Below, in pieces: positions 17,263 to 26,248 of a stretch of 64,000 nucleotides of DNA. Under the pieces are notes generated by a model. It did not search any database. It was given only the letters and a program-made list of their open reading frames with translations, and had not been told where the DNA came from. Position 1 is the stretch's first letter; each line of letters opens with the position of its first letter. This stretch comes from an uncultured candidate division Zixibacteria bacterium. Lineage in GTDB: Bacteria; Zixibacteria; MSB-5A5; GN15; PGXB01. Position numbers and translations under genes: made by a program. The DNA is taken from NCBI GenBank assembly GCA_937925655.1, contig CALAMC010000048.1, forward strand, positions 1 through 64,000, read 5' to 3'.

Positions 17263-18069
17263 CTATTGCTTTATGGCTCCGGCAGTTATGCCGGAGACGA
17301 TCTGTTTTTGAAAGAGCCAGAAGATTACCAGAACCGGAACCACGGCCAGCGATGAACCGGCCATCAGATGCGGCCAGTCGATGGCCTGATGTCCCTGATA
17401 TAAGGCCAATCCAACCGGAAGTGTCCGTAATGAATCGGAACTGGTAAGAATGAATGGATACAAAAACGAATTCCAGTTCACCAGAAATACCTGAATGGCC
17501 AGGACGGCCAGGACCGGTTTGCACAGAGGCATGACGATTTTGAACAGTATACGAAATTCGCCGGCACCATCCATCCGGGCGGCCTCCTCCACCGACGGCG
17601 GCAGTGAATCTATATATTGCTTTACCATAAAGACCCCGATCGGACTGACCAGGAATGGCAGAATCAGTGCGGCATAGGTATCGTATAACCCCAATTTGAA
17701 AACCAAAAGGTAGAGGGGAATAATTATGATATGGACGGGAATCATCAGCACGAAAATTATGGAATAAAACCAGAAGCGTTGGCCGATGATTTTATACCGG
17801 GAAAGGCCGTAGCCGGTCATGAAGCAAAACAATATGTTCCCGGCGGTAACAGCCAATCCCACCAGCGCGGAATTCAGAAAATAGCGAACCATCCCACCGC
17901 CCCGGAATATATCCCGATATATATCAAATGTGAAGGCCATCGACATGAAATCCGAAAGGGAGAGCCCCTGGTCGGCGGGCATGAATGAAATGCGAAACAT
18001 CCATAGAAGTGGAAAGACCATGACCAGAAGAATCAAAATCAGGATTGTATATTTAAAGAATTTCACCAT
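17263..18069 (-). CDS. ABC sugar-type transporter permease (MalG family)
   Basis: A 268-residue inner-membrane subunit with six predicted transmembrane helices. The EAA loop contacting the ATPase is EEAARMDGAGEFRILFKIVM (about 170-190). It is last in a three-gene operon (binding protein, MalF-type permease, MalG-type permease) and overlaps the preceding gene by 7 bases. The substrate is likely a carbohydrate, inferred from family only. No ATPase gene is adjacent. Confidence 0.92.
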   Translation of the reverse strand: MVKFFKYTILILILLVMVFPLLWMFRISFMPADQGLSLSDFMSMAFTFDIYRDIFRGGGMVRYFLNSALVGLAVTAGNILFCFMTGYGLSRYKIIGQRFWFYSIIFVLMIPVHIIIIPLYLLVFKLGLYDTYAALILPFLVSPIGVFMVKQYIDSLPPSVEEAARMDGAGEFRILFKIVMPLCKPVLAVLAIQVFLVNWNSFLYPFILTSSDSLRTLPVGLALYQGHQAIDWPHLMAGSSLAVVPVLVIFWLFQKQIVSGITAGAIKQ

Positions 18070-18926
18070 ATCGGCCTTTGTCGAAACAACCGAAATTGTA
18101 TCAGTGAAAAGACAGCAATGATGATGAATAATACATATGCCGCGGCGGAGGCATAGCCGAACTCGAAATGGCTTAAGCCCGCTTCATATATAAAATATAC
18201 GGCGGTCGAAGTCCCATAACGGCCTCGGGTCATGACAAAGATCTCCACAAACACTTGAAAAGATTTAATAGTATTTATGATGATTATGAACAGCGCCACT
18301 GGTTTTAAAAGAGGCAAGGTGATATATCGGAATTTCTGCCAGGCGCCGGCCCCGTTAACCTCGGCGGCTTCATACAACTCTACCGGGATTGATTTCAGCC
18401 CGGCCAAAAACAACAGCATATAGTACCCAACCGACATCCAGACATCCATTGCCATAATCGCATAAAGAGCCGTAGAGCTGGACAGCAAAAAGCCGTTCGG
18501 GGGCGGCGAAAATCCGAGCATTTCGGCCAGAAGATAAATATACCCACCCCGTGAATACAGATTGGTGAAAACCAGGGCGACGACAATCATCGATGTTACC
18601 GAAGGCATAAAATAGGCCGATCGGAATATGGTGCGCCCGACAAAATTCCGATTTACCAGAAGGGCGAGTCCCAATGCAATAGCGGTTGTGACCGGAATTG
18701 TTCCGATTACGAAAATGAAAGTGTTCTTTAATGAAACCAGAAATGATTGGTCGGAAAACAGAGTGAAGTAATTTTCCAGCCCGACCCAGGCGTACGACGG
18801 CCGTAGCAGGCGGTAATCGGAAAAGCCCAGCACCAGCGAATAAACCAAAGGGAAAAACCAGAAAACGGCGAAAGACACAATCCAGGGTGAGGCAAACAAC
18901 GCGCCTATGGATTTATTTCGGATCAT
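18063..18926 (-). CDS. ABC sugar-type transporter permease (MalF family)
   Basis: A 287-residue inner-membrane permease with about six helices. The EAA loop reads ELYEAAEVNGAGAWQKFRYI (about 185-205). It pairs with the MalG-type permease to form the channel. Its ATG overlaps the stop of the binding-protein gene by 4 bases, which suggests translational coupling. Confidence 0.92.
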   Translation of the reverse strand: MIRNKSIGALFASPWIVSFAVFWFFPLVYSLVLGFSDYRLLRPSYAWVGLENYFTLFSDQSFLVSLKNTFIFVIGTIPVTTAIALGLALLVNRNFVGRTIFRSAYFMPSVTSMIVVALVFTNLYSRGGYIYLLAEMLGFSPPPNGFLLSSSTALYAIMAMDVWMSVGYYMLLFLAGLKSIPVELYEAAEVNGAGAWQKFRYITLPLLKPVALFIIIINTIKSFQVFVEIFVMTRGRYGTSTAVYFIYEAGLSHFEFGYASAAAYVLFIIIAVFSLIQFRLFRQRPIW

Positions 18927-20155
18927 TCGGGCTTTTGAATAATTTTCTCGATTTCTTTCTTACCGCCGTATAAGCCCTCGGCCATTGGGACGCCATTAAA
19001 GAGAATATTTTCCAGCGTTCTTTCGACGATGTCTTCTATATACACCCAGTTTTTATCGATTTCAGGCATCCGGGACCGCCGTAACTGCCGCACAAATGTG
19101 GCCAGAGGCGGGTCTTCGGTAAAAAACGGATCATCGGCGGCGGCCTTGTTCGACGGATTGGCCGACATATTGGCCCGGCAAAATTCCAATTGACTTTCTT
19201 TGCTGACAACATGGCGAATGAATTTCACTGCCGCCTCTTGATGCGGGCAGGATTCGCTTATGGCCAGGTATTCCCCTCCCAAAAATGAAATACCCGGATA
19301 TTTTGGTCCTGGGAAAACATAAGTCGAAAAGTCAATTTTATGATTTTCATTTCGGATACGTTTCAATAGCCAGTCGCCTGAAATAATCACCCCGACCTTG
19401 CCTTCAAGAAAAGCATCCTCAAGCCTTCGCTGGGTATCGACCAGCCCGGTACTATCGCACAACTCCTTATAAAATTTAAGAGCGTCATAAGCCCGGTCGG
19501 TGGCAAAGGTGCTGAATTTTCCGGTCGTGCTGATTAAATAGCCGCCGTTGGACCATAAAAAAGGTAGAAATTTCTTATATAATGTGTGCTTTTCGGCGGC
19601 GTTGGCCCCGAAACCATAAATATCCTTGCCGAGCGAATCAATTTTGTAGCACATCTCTTTTAGAAGGTCCCAGTTAAATGGGATGAAGTCGTCGGCCAGC
19701 CCGGCTTTTCTGCTTAATGCATTGTTGACATACAATACCCGCGTTCCCAAAATCCAGGGAAAAGCATAAATGCGATCATTATATACGGTTGGTTGCCAAC
19801 CGAAAAAAGCGGCCGTATCGTTTTGCACATCCATCGTGATATCGGCCAACTGCCCCGACAGGGCGAATTCCGCAATCCAGTCCGAACCCAGTTCGATAAT
19901 GTCGGGTGCCGTGCCCGAGGAAAAAGCCAGCACGATTTTATCGTGGCCGTTGGCCCAGGTCAGATCGGTAATTTTAATTTTGATGCCGGGGTTTTGTGTC
20001 TCAAAATCCGCCACCATTTTCTCGATGGTCGGTTTGATGGCCCGGTCGGTGGAAAACTGCCACCATTCCAGAGTGACCGGCCCGGTTTGGTTGTTGTCGC
20101 ATGATATCAGGCAGAGGGCTGCAATAACCATCATGTGTAATATTATTTTTTTCAT
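18923..20155 (-). CDS. Extracellular solute-binding lipoprotein (family 1, sugar ABC importer)
   Basis: A 410-residue binding protein. The signal peptide ends in LISC (lipobox, Cys19). Family 1 features include VTLEWWQF at the mature N-terminus, MVADFETQNPGIKIK and SGTAPDIIELG. It delivers substrate to the two downstream permeases. No Shine-Dalgarno precedes the ATG, and a promoter-like -10 box lies only 6 bases upstream. It is divergent from the four-gene membrane operon. Confidence 0.92.
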   Translation of the reverse strand: MKKIILHMMVIAALCLISCDNNQTGPVTLEWWQFSTDRAIKPTIEKMVADFETQNPGIKIKITDLTWANGHDKIVLAFSSGTAPDIIELGSDWIAEFALSGQLADITMDVQNDTAAFFGWQPTVYNDRIYAFPWILGTRVLYVNNALSRKAGLADDFIPFNWDLLKEMCYKIDSLGKDIYGFGANAAEKHTLYKKFLPFLWSNGGYLISTTGKFSTFATDRAYDALKFYKELCDSTGLVDTQRRLEDAFLEGKVGVIISGDWLLKRIRNENHKIDFSTYVFPGPKYPGISFLGGEYLAISESCPHQEAAVKFIRHVVSKESQLEFCRANMSANPSNKAAADDPFFTEDPPLATFVRQLRRSRMPEIDKNWVYIEDIVERTLENILFNGVPMAEGLYGGKKEIEKIIQKPE

Positions 20156-20161
20156 AGCCCG

Positions 20162-20191
20162 AGAATAAGAAAAGTCCTAAACGGTTGTCAA
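20162..20191 (-). promoter_or_regulatory. Predicted promoter of the sugar-binding protein operon
   Basis: Minus strand TTGACA (20191-20186), an 18-nt spacer and TATTCT (20167-20162), then CGGGCT and the ATG at 20155. The -35 is perfect and the -10 matches 4 of 6. The transcript would begin at or near the start codon. Confidence 0.5.
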
Positions 20192-20238
20192 GTAAACTTT
20201 TTGTTGATTTCGCATCGGATTCACTATTTCATCATTTT

Positions 20239-21099
20239 ATGAAAAACGTCGGATCGAGATTCATCATTTTTGCGCTAATATTGACGAATGCCCGTGATGC
20301 TTTTGCCGACGATATTGCCGGTCAGGCATCAATCTGGTTTGACCGGGCCACTTTGCCGACATTGATACTATCCGTGATTTGCATTGCCATTGTCGTCTAT
20401 GCCATTCGGGCATCAAAATCCGGCCGGGGCATAACTATCAGGGAAATTCCAGGGCTGGCCGCGGTTGAGGAAGCTGTCGGGCGCGCCACCGAAATGGGCT
20501 CGCCCATGCTTTTTACGCCCGGTTGGGGAGGTGATATCCAGCGCCCGACCACGATCGCCTCGATGAATATTCTGTCCACGGTGGCGGAAAAGGCCGCCGA
20601 GTACGATTGTCGTCTAATATACCCGACCCACGACCCGGTCATCATGGCCGTCGCGCAAGAAGTCGTGAAGGAAAGTTGCTACAAAGCCGGTTATCCCGAC
20701 CGATATCGTCCGGACGATATTTTTTATATTTCATCGTCGCAGTTCGGTTACGCCGCGGCAGTTGACGGGTATATCAGTCGGACCAAACCAGCCTCGGTAT
20801 TTTTGCTTGGGACATTTGAGGCAGAATCGCTCATTCTGGCCGAAACCGCCAATTCCATCGGGGCCATGCAAATCGCGGGAACCGATTCAACCATTCAGCT
20901 GGCCTTTTTTATCGTCGCCTGCGATTACACCCTTATCGGAGAGGAGTTATTCGCGGCGTCGGGATATCTGTCGAGAAACCCGGCGATACTGTCGTCGGTC
21001 AGGGCACAGGACATAATAAAAATACTGATTGTCCTGTTCGTCATAATCGCCATGGCCTGGGCGACAATTGACCCGTTATCAACGTGGTGGAAATTCTGA
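20239..21099 (+). CDS. Membrane protein of unknown function, DUF6754-like
   Basis: 286 residues, first of four tightly coupled genes. A signal-like segment (1-23) is followed by a membrane helix (LPTLILSVICIAIVVYAI), a soluble alpha/beta domain of about 190 residues and a C-terminal helix (IIKILIVLFVIIAMAW). The domain contains GSPMLFTPGWGGDIQ, PTHDPVIMAVAQEV and LLGTFEAESLILAE. It reminds me of the family catalogued as DUF6754, but I could not check. The ATG at 20239 is chosen because it precedes the hydrophobic signal; TTG at 20185 is the upstream alternative. No nucleotide-binding or catalytic motif is evident. Confidence 0.7.
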   Translation: MKNVGSRFIIFALILTNARDAFADDIAGQASIWFDRATLPTLILSVICIAIVVYAIRASKSGRGITIREIPGLAAVEEAVGRATEMGSPMLFTPGWGGDIQRPTTIASMNILSTVAEKAAEYDCRLIYPTHDPVIMAVAQEVVKESCYKAGYPDRYRPDDIFYISSSQFGYAAAVDGYISRTKPASVFLLGTFEAESLILAETANSIGAMQIAGTDSTIQLAFFIVACDYTLIGEELFAASGYLSRNPAILSSVRAQDIIKILIVLFVIIAMAWATIDPLSTWWKF

Positions 21100-21716
21100 T
21101 GAAGCAACGCCTGCCCGTCATTATTTGCTTTTTGGCCGGGGCTATCATGTTTCTGCAGTATTTTTCTCCTCACCCCGTGGCGCGCAGCGTTTATTCGGCC
21201 ATACTCGATTATTGGCAGATAATCTTCGCTTTCACTTTGCTGGTCGGTGTGGCCGCCTATGTAAAATCGAATTTAAAGCAGATATCTCGCGGACAAGATA
21301 TTCCATATCGACTGGTCGCCATTGCTGGTATAATACTCATGCCGATCTTGGCCATAATCGGTGGAATTAAAATTGATTCACCGTTTTTGTGGGTTTTTGA
21401 AAATGTTATCGCTCCTATGCAGGCCACGGTTTTTTCACTGCTGGCGTTTTTCGTGGCATCGGCCTCATTTCGCGGATTTCGCGCCCGCAACCTCCAGGCT
21501 TCGATACTATTGGGCACCGCCTTGATTGTTCTGGTGGGTCGCGTTCCCATTGCGGATATGATTTCCGAGTATTTTCCGAAACTGACTTTCTGGATACAGA
21601 ACTATCCCTCGATGTCGGCGCGGCGGGCGATTTTGATCGGTATCGGTCTGGGTTCAATGACGACCGCCTTCCGGGTTATCCTGGGTATAGAGAGAACTTA
21701 TTTAAAGGGTGAATGA
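21099..21716 (+). CDS. Multi-pass membrane protein of unknown function
   Basis: 205 residues, second gene of the four-gene operon. Its ATG shares a base with the previous stop (TGATG), a sign of translational coupling. About six hydrophobic segments cover most of the protein (for example ICFLAGAIMFLQYF, IIFAFTLLVGVAAYV, LVAIAGIILMPILAIIGG and FSLLAFFVASASF). Polar loops are short and Arg-rich (FRGFRARNLQ and SARRAI). I recognise no family or motif. It is likely part of a membrane complex with its neighbours. Confidence 0.72.
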   Translation: MKQRLPVIICFLAGAIMFLQYFSPHPVARSVYSAILDYWQIIFAFTLLVGVAAYVKSNLKQISRGQDIPYRLVAIAGIILMPILAIIGGIKIDSPFLWVFENVIAPMQATVFSLLAFFVASASFRGFRARNLQASILLGTALIVLVGRVPIADMISEYFPKLTFWIQNYPSMSARRAILIGIGLGSMTTAFRVILGIERTYLKGE

Positions 21717-22531
21717 TGACGCCAGCCGGTATAAGATGGATAATATTCGCCGGGTTGTTCGCGGTGGTCACGCTGTCCTACCTGGTCGTGGTTGATTTTG
21801 GTTCTCTGTCGTCACCGGAAGTGCAAAAAAGCTATGATTATCTGGAGAATCTTCCCGAAGGCGCAGTTGTTATGGTTTCTTTCGATCATGAAGCGTCCTC
21901 GCTTCCCGAAATTCAACCGATCGCGCTGGCAATTTTAAGACATATCTTTCGAAGCAATTTGAAACCGGTGGGAGTGTCGCTGTTCGCCGAAGGGACCGCT
22001 ATCGGGTATCGCCTCATGAATAAAACTGCCGGTGAATTCGGCAAGAAATACGGAACCGATTATGTTTTCATGGGCTTCAAGCCCCAGCAGATCGCCGCCA
22101 TACTGGGCATGGGAGAATCCATTAAAAATATATTTCCGGAAGACTATCTGGGCACGCCGGTCGAAAAACTCCCGCTGATGGCCGATATCGAAAACTACGA
22201 TGATATCGAGATGGTGATTTCCATCGCCGACGGTTCTTTGACGGTGCACTGGATCGAGTACGCCGGGGCCAAATATGGCCAGCCGGTCATGGCCGGGCTT
22301 ACCGCCGCCATGATTACATCGTATGACCCATATCTATCCTCCGGGCAGCTTTTTTCGGTGGTCGGCGGGCTCAAGGGGGCGGCCGAATACGAATCCCTTA
22401 TTGGCCGCAAGGGGGGAGGCACGCGGGGAATGATGGCGCAGACTACGACTCATTTGTATGTGATTGTCCTGATCATAATCGGGAATATATTTTATTTTCG
22501 CAGTAAGACAAAAAGCGGAGCAAAGCAGTAA
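21713..22531 (+). CDS. Membrane-anchored protein of unknown function
   Basis: 272 residues, third gene of the operon. It overlaps the previous gene by 4 bases (ATGA) with AAAGGGTGA upstream. Layout: N-terminal helix (WIIFAGLFAVVTLSYLVVV), an alpha/beta domain of about 200 residues (VVMVSFDHEASSLPEIQP, YVFMGFKPQQIAAILGM and MVISIADGSLTVHW) and a C-terminal helix (LYVIVLIIIGNIFYF). This helix-domain-helix plan matches the first gene of the operon, and the two domains may be distant homologues. No catalytic motif is recognised. Confidence 0.7.
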   Translation: MMTPAGIRWIIFAGLFAVVTLSYLVVVDFGSLSSPEVQKSYDYLENLPEGAVVMVSFDHEASSLPEIQPIALAILRHIFRSNLKPVGVSLFAEGTAIGYRLMNKTAGEFGKKYGTDYVFMGFKPQQIAAILGMGESIKNIFPEDYLGTPVEKLPLMADIENYDDIEMVISIADGSLTVHWIEYAGAKYGQPVMAGLTAAMITSYDPYLSSGQLFSVVGGLKGAAEYESLIGRKGGGTRGMMAQTTTHLYVIVLIIIGNIFYFRSKTKSGAKQ

Positions 22532-23142
22532 TGGATATCGGCATAATCATTGCGGGCATCCTGACATTGGCCATTTTTACATTTTTATATAGGGATAATC
22601 CAATCTATCGGCTGGTGGAGCATTTGCTGATTGGTCTGTCGATCGGGTATGCCCTGGTGATTTACTGGCAGACGACATTGGTGGACATATTATTTCGGCC
22701 CCTGTTTACGGGCGGAAAACCGGTTTTGCTGATACCCCTGGTGCTGGGGCTATTGATGTTCAGTCGTTTCAATTCCCGTCTGTCATGGTTGTCGCGCATC
22801 CCGATTGCCTTCATGATCGGAGCCGGGGCGGGCGTGGCCATACCGGCCATGCTGTATGCCCGCACCTTAAAACAGGTTTCGGCCTCGGTCATGCCTCTGA
22901 TCGACGATGGCGGATTTCATATCGAGGCACTGGTAGTAGCGCTGGGGTTATTATCCACTCTGGCCTATTTTTATTTTAGCCGCGAGCATGAGGGACTGAT
23001 GGGCAAAGCGGCTCGTCTGGGAACTTATTTTTTGATGGTGTTTTTCGGCGCGACGTTCGCCTATACGGTCATGTCGCGCATGTCAACATTTATAGGTCGC
23101 ATTGATTTTCTCCTGACCGATTTTCTCCGCCTGATTGGATAA
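22531..23142 (+). CDS. Multi-pass membrane protein of unknown function
   Basis: 203 residues, fourth gene of the operon. Its ATG shares one base with the previous stop (TAATG). About six helices include IIIAGILTLAIFTFLY, LLIGLSIGYALVIYW, LLIPLVLGLLMF and YFLMVFFGATFAYTVM. Amphipathic RDNPIYRLVEH after helix 1 and a short acidic loop (LIDDGGFH) are the only notable polar parts. Not recognised. Size and topology parallel the second gene. Confidence 0.72.
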   Translation: MDIGIIIAGILTLAIFTFLYRDNPIYRLVEHLLIGLSIGYALVIYWQTTLVDILFRPLFTGGKPVLLIPLVLGLLMFSRFNSRLSWLSRIPIAFMIGAGAGVAIPAMLYARTLKQVSASVMPLIDDGGFHIEALVVALGLLSTLAYFYFSREHEGLMGKAARLGTYFLMVFFGATFAYTVMSRMSTFIGRIDFLLTDFLRLIG

Positions 23143-23200
23143 CCCGTCCTAAACAAATGGCGAGCAGTTTCGTAAAATGCCGGTAAACGGCTAAAGGAAG

Positions 23201-23968
23201 ATGGAAATAAAAATAGGCACATCGGGGTATAGTTTTGTCGACTGGGTCGGACCGTTTTATCCGGAAAAAATAGAAAAAGGCAAGATGCTCGACTATTATG
23301 CAAAGTATTTTGACACGGTTGAAATAAATTCCACGTATTACCGTATCCCGCATCCGGCCGTTATGGCCAAAATTGAGCAAAAGACACCGCCACAATTCGA
23401 ATTCATGGTTAAAGTCCCGCAGGCCCTGACTCATGACAGAAAGGATATTTCAGCAACGGTCAACGAATTCACAGATTGCCTTAGGCCTTTGGAGGAAAGC
23501 GGCAAACTTAAGGGTTTGCTGGCACAATTTCCGTATTCGTTTAAATTCAATCAAAAGAACCTGGATTATATAAAATCCTGCCGGGAGCGTCTTGCGCCGC
23601 ATGCTTTTTTCGCCGAATTTCGCCACGATGGCTGGGTCAACCGGACTATGTATGATACTTTTAAAAACAATGATATCGGTTATGTCGCGGTCGACGAGCC
23701 GCAGTTGCCGGGACTTCTGAAGCCGGATTGTTTCAACACAACCGGGACGGGTTATATCCGCCTTCACGGACGTAATGCCGAAAAGTGGTGGGAAGGAGGC
23801 GCCCTGCGCTACGACTACGACTACAGCCCGGAGCAATTGCAGGAATGGAAAGAAAAAATAGAGAAGCTTGAAGGTAAGGCTAAAAAGGTTTACATCTTTT
23901 TCAATAATTGTCATGCCGGACAAGCCATAAAAAACGCCCGGGAAATGAAACAATTGCTCATGGTATAG
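23201..23968 (+). CDS. DUF72 (YecE-like) protein
   Basis: 255 residues, a TIM-barrel-like family of unknown activity. Signature segments are IGTSGYSFVDWVGPFYPE at the N-terminus, YFDTVEINSTYYRIP (about 40-55), KVPQALTHDR, AEFRHDGW, YVAVDEPQ and the C-terminal VYIFFNNCHAGQAIKNA. Length is typical. An AAAGGAAG site directly precedes the ATG. It follows the four-gene operon by 58 bases and may be cotranscribed. Confidence 0.9.
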   Translation: MEIKIGTSGYSFVDWVGPFYPEKIEKGKMLDYYAKYFDTVEINSTYYRIPHPAVMAKIEQKTPPQFEFMVKVPQALTHDRKDISATVNEFTDCLRPLEESGKLKGLLAQFPYSFKFNQKNLDYIKSCRERLAPHAFFAEFRHDGWVNRTMYDTFKNNDIGYVAVDEPQLPGLLKPDCFNTTGTGYIRLHGRNAEKWWEGGALRYDYDYSPEQLQEWKEKIEKLEGKAKKVYIFFNNCHAGQAIKNAREMKQLLMV

Positions 23969-24021
23969 ATTTTTTTATTGACCTGAACCTGTATTTTTTT
24001 TAATTGGAGGCTTTGGGGATA

Positions 24022-24957
24022 ATGATGGAAGAATATTTAAGACTGGTCGATATCAGCAAGCATTACGACGGCAAAGTGGCCGTCGATAAATTATCATTGT
24101 CGATTCCTAAGGGCTCGATTTACGGCATTATCGGGCCGAACGGGGCCGGAAAGACGACCACGATACGCATGATCATGGATATCATCGCCCCCGACAGCGG
24201 GATGATTCAGGTCAAGGGGCAGCCGGTGGCCCCGGAATTCAAAAACCGGGTCGGGTACCTTCCTGAAGAACGCGGTCTTTATAAAAAAATGTCGCTGGAC
24301 GAGGTGATCACGTATCTGGCTGAAATCAAGGGTCGCAGTAAAAAGCAAATTGGGGCACAAATCGACGGCTGGCTGGAAAAAATGTCGCTTTCGTCGTACA
24401 AATTCAAAAAAGTCGAAGAACTCTCCAAGGGTATGCAACAGAAACTCCAGTTTATCACGACTTTAATTCACGAGCCGGAAATGATAATTCTTGATGAACT
24501 TTTTTCGGGACTCGACCCGATCAATATCGAGCTTATCAAAGGCATCCTTCTCGATGAAAAGCGCCGCGGAACGACTATCCTGTTTTCGACCCATGTTATG
24601 GAACAGGCCGAAAAATTGTGCGACTACATCTGCCTGATAAACAACGGCATCAAGGTTCTCGACGGCCGTATGGCCGAAATAAAATCCAAATTCGGATCCA
24701 ACTCCATTCAGGTCGAAATCGAAGGCGACGGGGCCTTTGTCAAAGAAATACCTGGAGTGATTAAGCTGATCGATTTTAATAATTATATAGAGTTAAAACT
24801 GGCCGACAACGCCGACAGCCAAATTATTTTGAAAGCCCTTTCAGACCGGGTCAAGGTGCGGCGTTTTGAACTCATTGAACCGTCGCTGTATGACATATTT
24901 ATCGAAGTGGCCAAAGCCGATCCCCGTCAGATGACGACGGAGGTGCCCCATGAATAA
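24022..24957 (+). CDS. ABC transporter ATP-binding protein (NatA-like)
   Basis: A 311-residue ATPase. Walker A is GPNGAGKTT, the signature is ELSKGMQQKLQF (LSKGM variant of LSGGQ), Walker B is MIILDEL, and the switch His is in FSTHVMEQ. A C-terminal DUF4162-like extension follows (about 225-311), as in NatA-type exporters. GGAGG at 24006-24010 supports the ATG at 24022 (or 24025) over the TTG at 24004. It overlaps the permease gene by 8 bases, forming an ABC-2 exporter, perhaps for Na+ or lipid-like substrates. Confidence 0.92.
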   Translation: MMEEYLRLVDISKHYDGKVAVDKLSLSIPKGSIYGIIGPNGAGKTTTIRMIMDIIAPDSGMIQVKGQPVAPEFKNRVGYLPEERGLYKKMSLDEVITYLAEIKGRSKKQIGAQIDGWLEKMSLSSYKFKKVEELSKGMQQKLQFITTLIHEPEMIILDELFSGLDPINIELIKGILLDEKRRGTTILFSTHVMEQAEKLCDYICLINNGIKVLDGRMAEIKSKFGSNSIQVEIEGDGAFVKEIPGVIKLIDFNNYIELKLADNADSQIILKALSDRVKVRRFELIEPSLYDIFIEVAKADPRQMTTEVPHE

Positions 24958-26248
24958 AATGTGGATTGTCATCAAGCGCGAATATGCACAGGTCGTAAAG
25001 AAAAAATCCTTTCTGATCGGGATAATTTTAACGCCTCTTTTCATGGCGCTTATCACTATTGTGCCCATGCTTCTGGCCACTAAGAAATCGGACACGACCG
25101 AAAATATAGCCATTATCGACCTCAACCGGCAGGGGATAGGGGAGCGGTTCAAACAGGAGCTGGCGGAATATAAGCTAAAAGACGAACGTCCGGCTTATAA
25201 TGTGACCGATGTTTTTAATATTGACCCGGCCGATTCGACGGAATTTGCGGGTCGAAGGAAATATCTCGATTCTCTGATAAACAGCGGCGACCTCAAGAGC
25301 TATATAATCGTGAAAGACAATATCGTTGAAAGTGATTCCGCCATTCTGGTTGCCAAATCATTCGCATTCAGAACCATAAACCGCTTTGAATACTGCATGC
25401 GCAATATCCTGGCCGAAAAAAGACTGGAAAAAATGGCGATCAGTGTCGGAATCGATTCAATTTTAAACGCCACGCGCGGGATCGAATTCAAACAACAGGC
25501 CCCGGGAGGAAAAGAGCGGGACTTTTTAACGATGTATTTAAGCAGTATAATTTTCATCATGATTATTTTTATGACCGCACTGGGTTACGGTCAAACTCTT
25601 ATGCGCTCGGTAATCGAGGAAAAGAATTCGCGAATAATAGAAGTCCTCGTATCCTCGATATCTCCGTTTCAGTTAATGGCCGGCAAGGTTATCGGGCTGG
25701 GTCTGGCCTCACTCACGCAAGTGGCGATATGGTTTGTTATGGGATTGGGATTATGGTCTTTCCGGAGCAGCCTTGCCATAAGCTCCGATGTCGCCGGCGT
25801 GATATTTAACCCCGTATTTCTGGTGTTTTTTATTTTTTATTTGATTCTGGGTTATTTGTTGTATTCCACGTTATTCGCTCTGATCGGATCGATTGTAAAT
25901 TCGGACAAAGAGGCGCAGAATTTCATTTTCCCGATAACCATGTCCATGCTCCTGCCAGTCATGATTGCCATGTACATCGTGCAGGAGCCGGATGCAACCT
26001 TGGCCGTGGTACTTTCTTTAATTCCATTGTTCACGCCGACGATGATGGTTTTAAGGTTAAATTTTACGGGCGTCGAAAGCTTCAATCTGGCCAACCCCAT
26101 GGTGGTCCAAGCCATAATCGGTGTGATACTGACATTTCTTGCCACCGTTGGCGTAATTTGGGTAACCGGGAAAATATTTAGGGTAGGCATATTAATGTAT
26201 GGTAAACGGCCGACTTTGCCAGAAATTATAAAATGGGTAAAGCATTAG
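24950..26248 (+). CDS. ABC-2 type permease (NatB-like)
   Basis: A 432-residue inner-membrane permease. It has one N-terminal helix (SFLIGIILTPLFMALITIV), a large extracytoplasmic domain (about 45-190) and then five to six C-terminal helices (about 195-415). EEKNSRIIEVLVSSISPFQL is the coupling-helix motif typical of ABC2_membrane_3/NatB. It partners the preceding ATPase. The substrate is not evident. Confidence 0.9.
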   Translation: MNKMWIVIKREYAQVVKKKSFLIGIILTPLFMALITIVPMLLATKKSDTTENIAIIDLNRQGIGERFKQELAEYKLKDERPAYNVTDVFNIDPADSTEFAGRRKYLDSLINSGDLKSYIIVKDNIVESDSAILVAKSFAFRTINRFEYCMRNILAEKRLEKMAISVGIDSILNATRGIEFKQQAPGGKERDFLTMYLSSIIFIMIIFMTALGYGQTLMRSVIEEKNSRIIEVLVSSISPFQLMAGKVIGLGLASLTQVAIWFVMGLGLWSFRSSLAISSDVAGVIFNPVFLVFFIFYLILGYLLYSTLFALIGSIVNSDKEAQNFIFPITMSMLLPVMIAMYIVQEPDATLAVVLSLIPLFTPTMMVLRLNFTGVESFNLANPMVVQAIIGVILTFLATVGVIWVTGKIFRVGILMYGKRPTLPEIIKWVKH

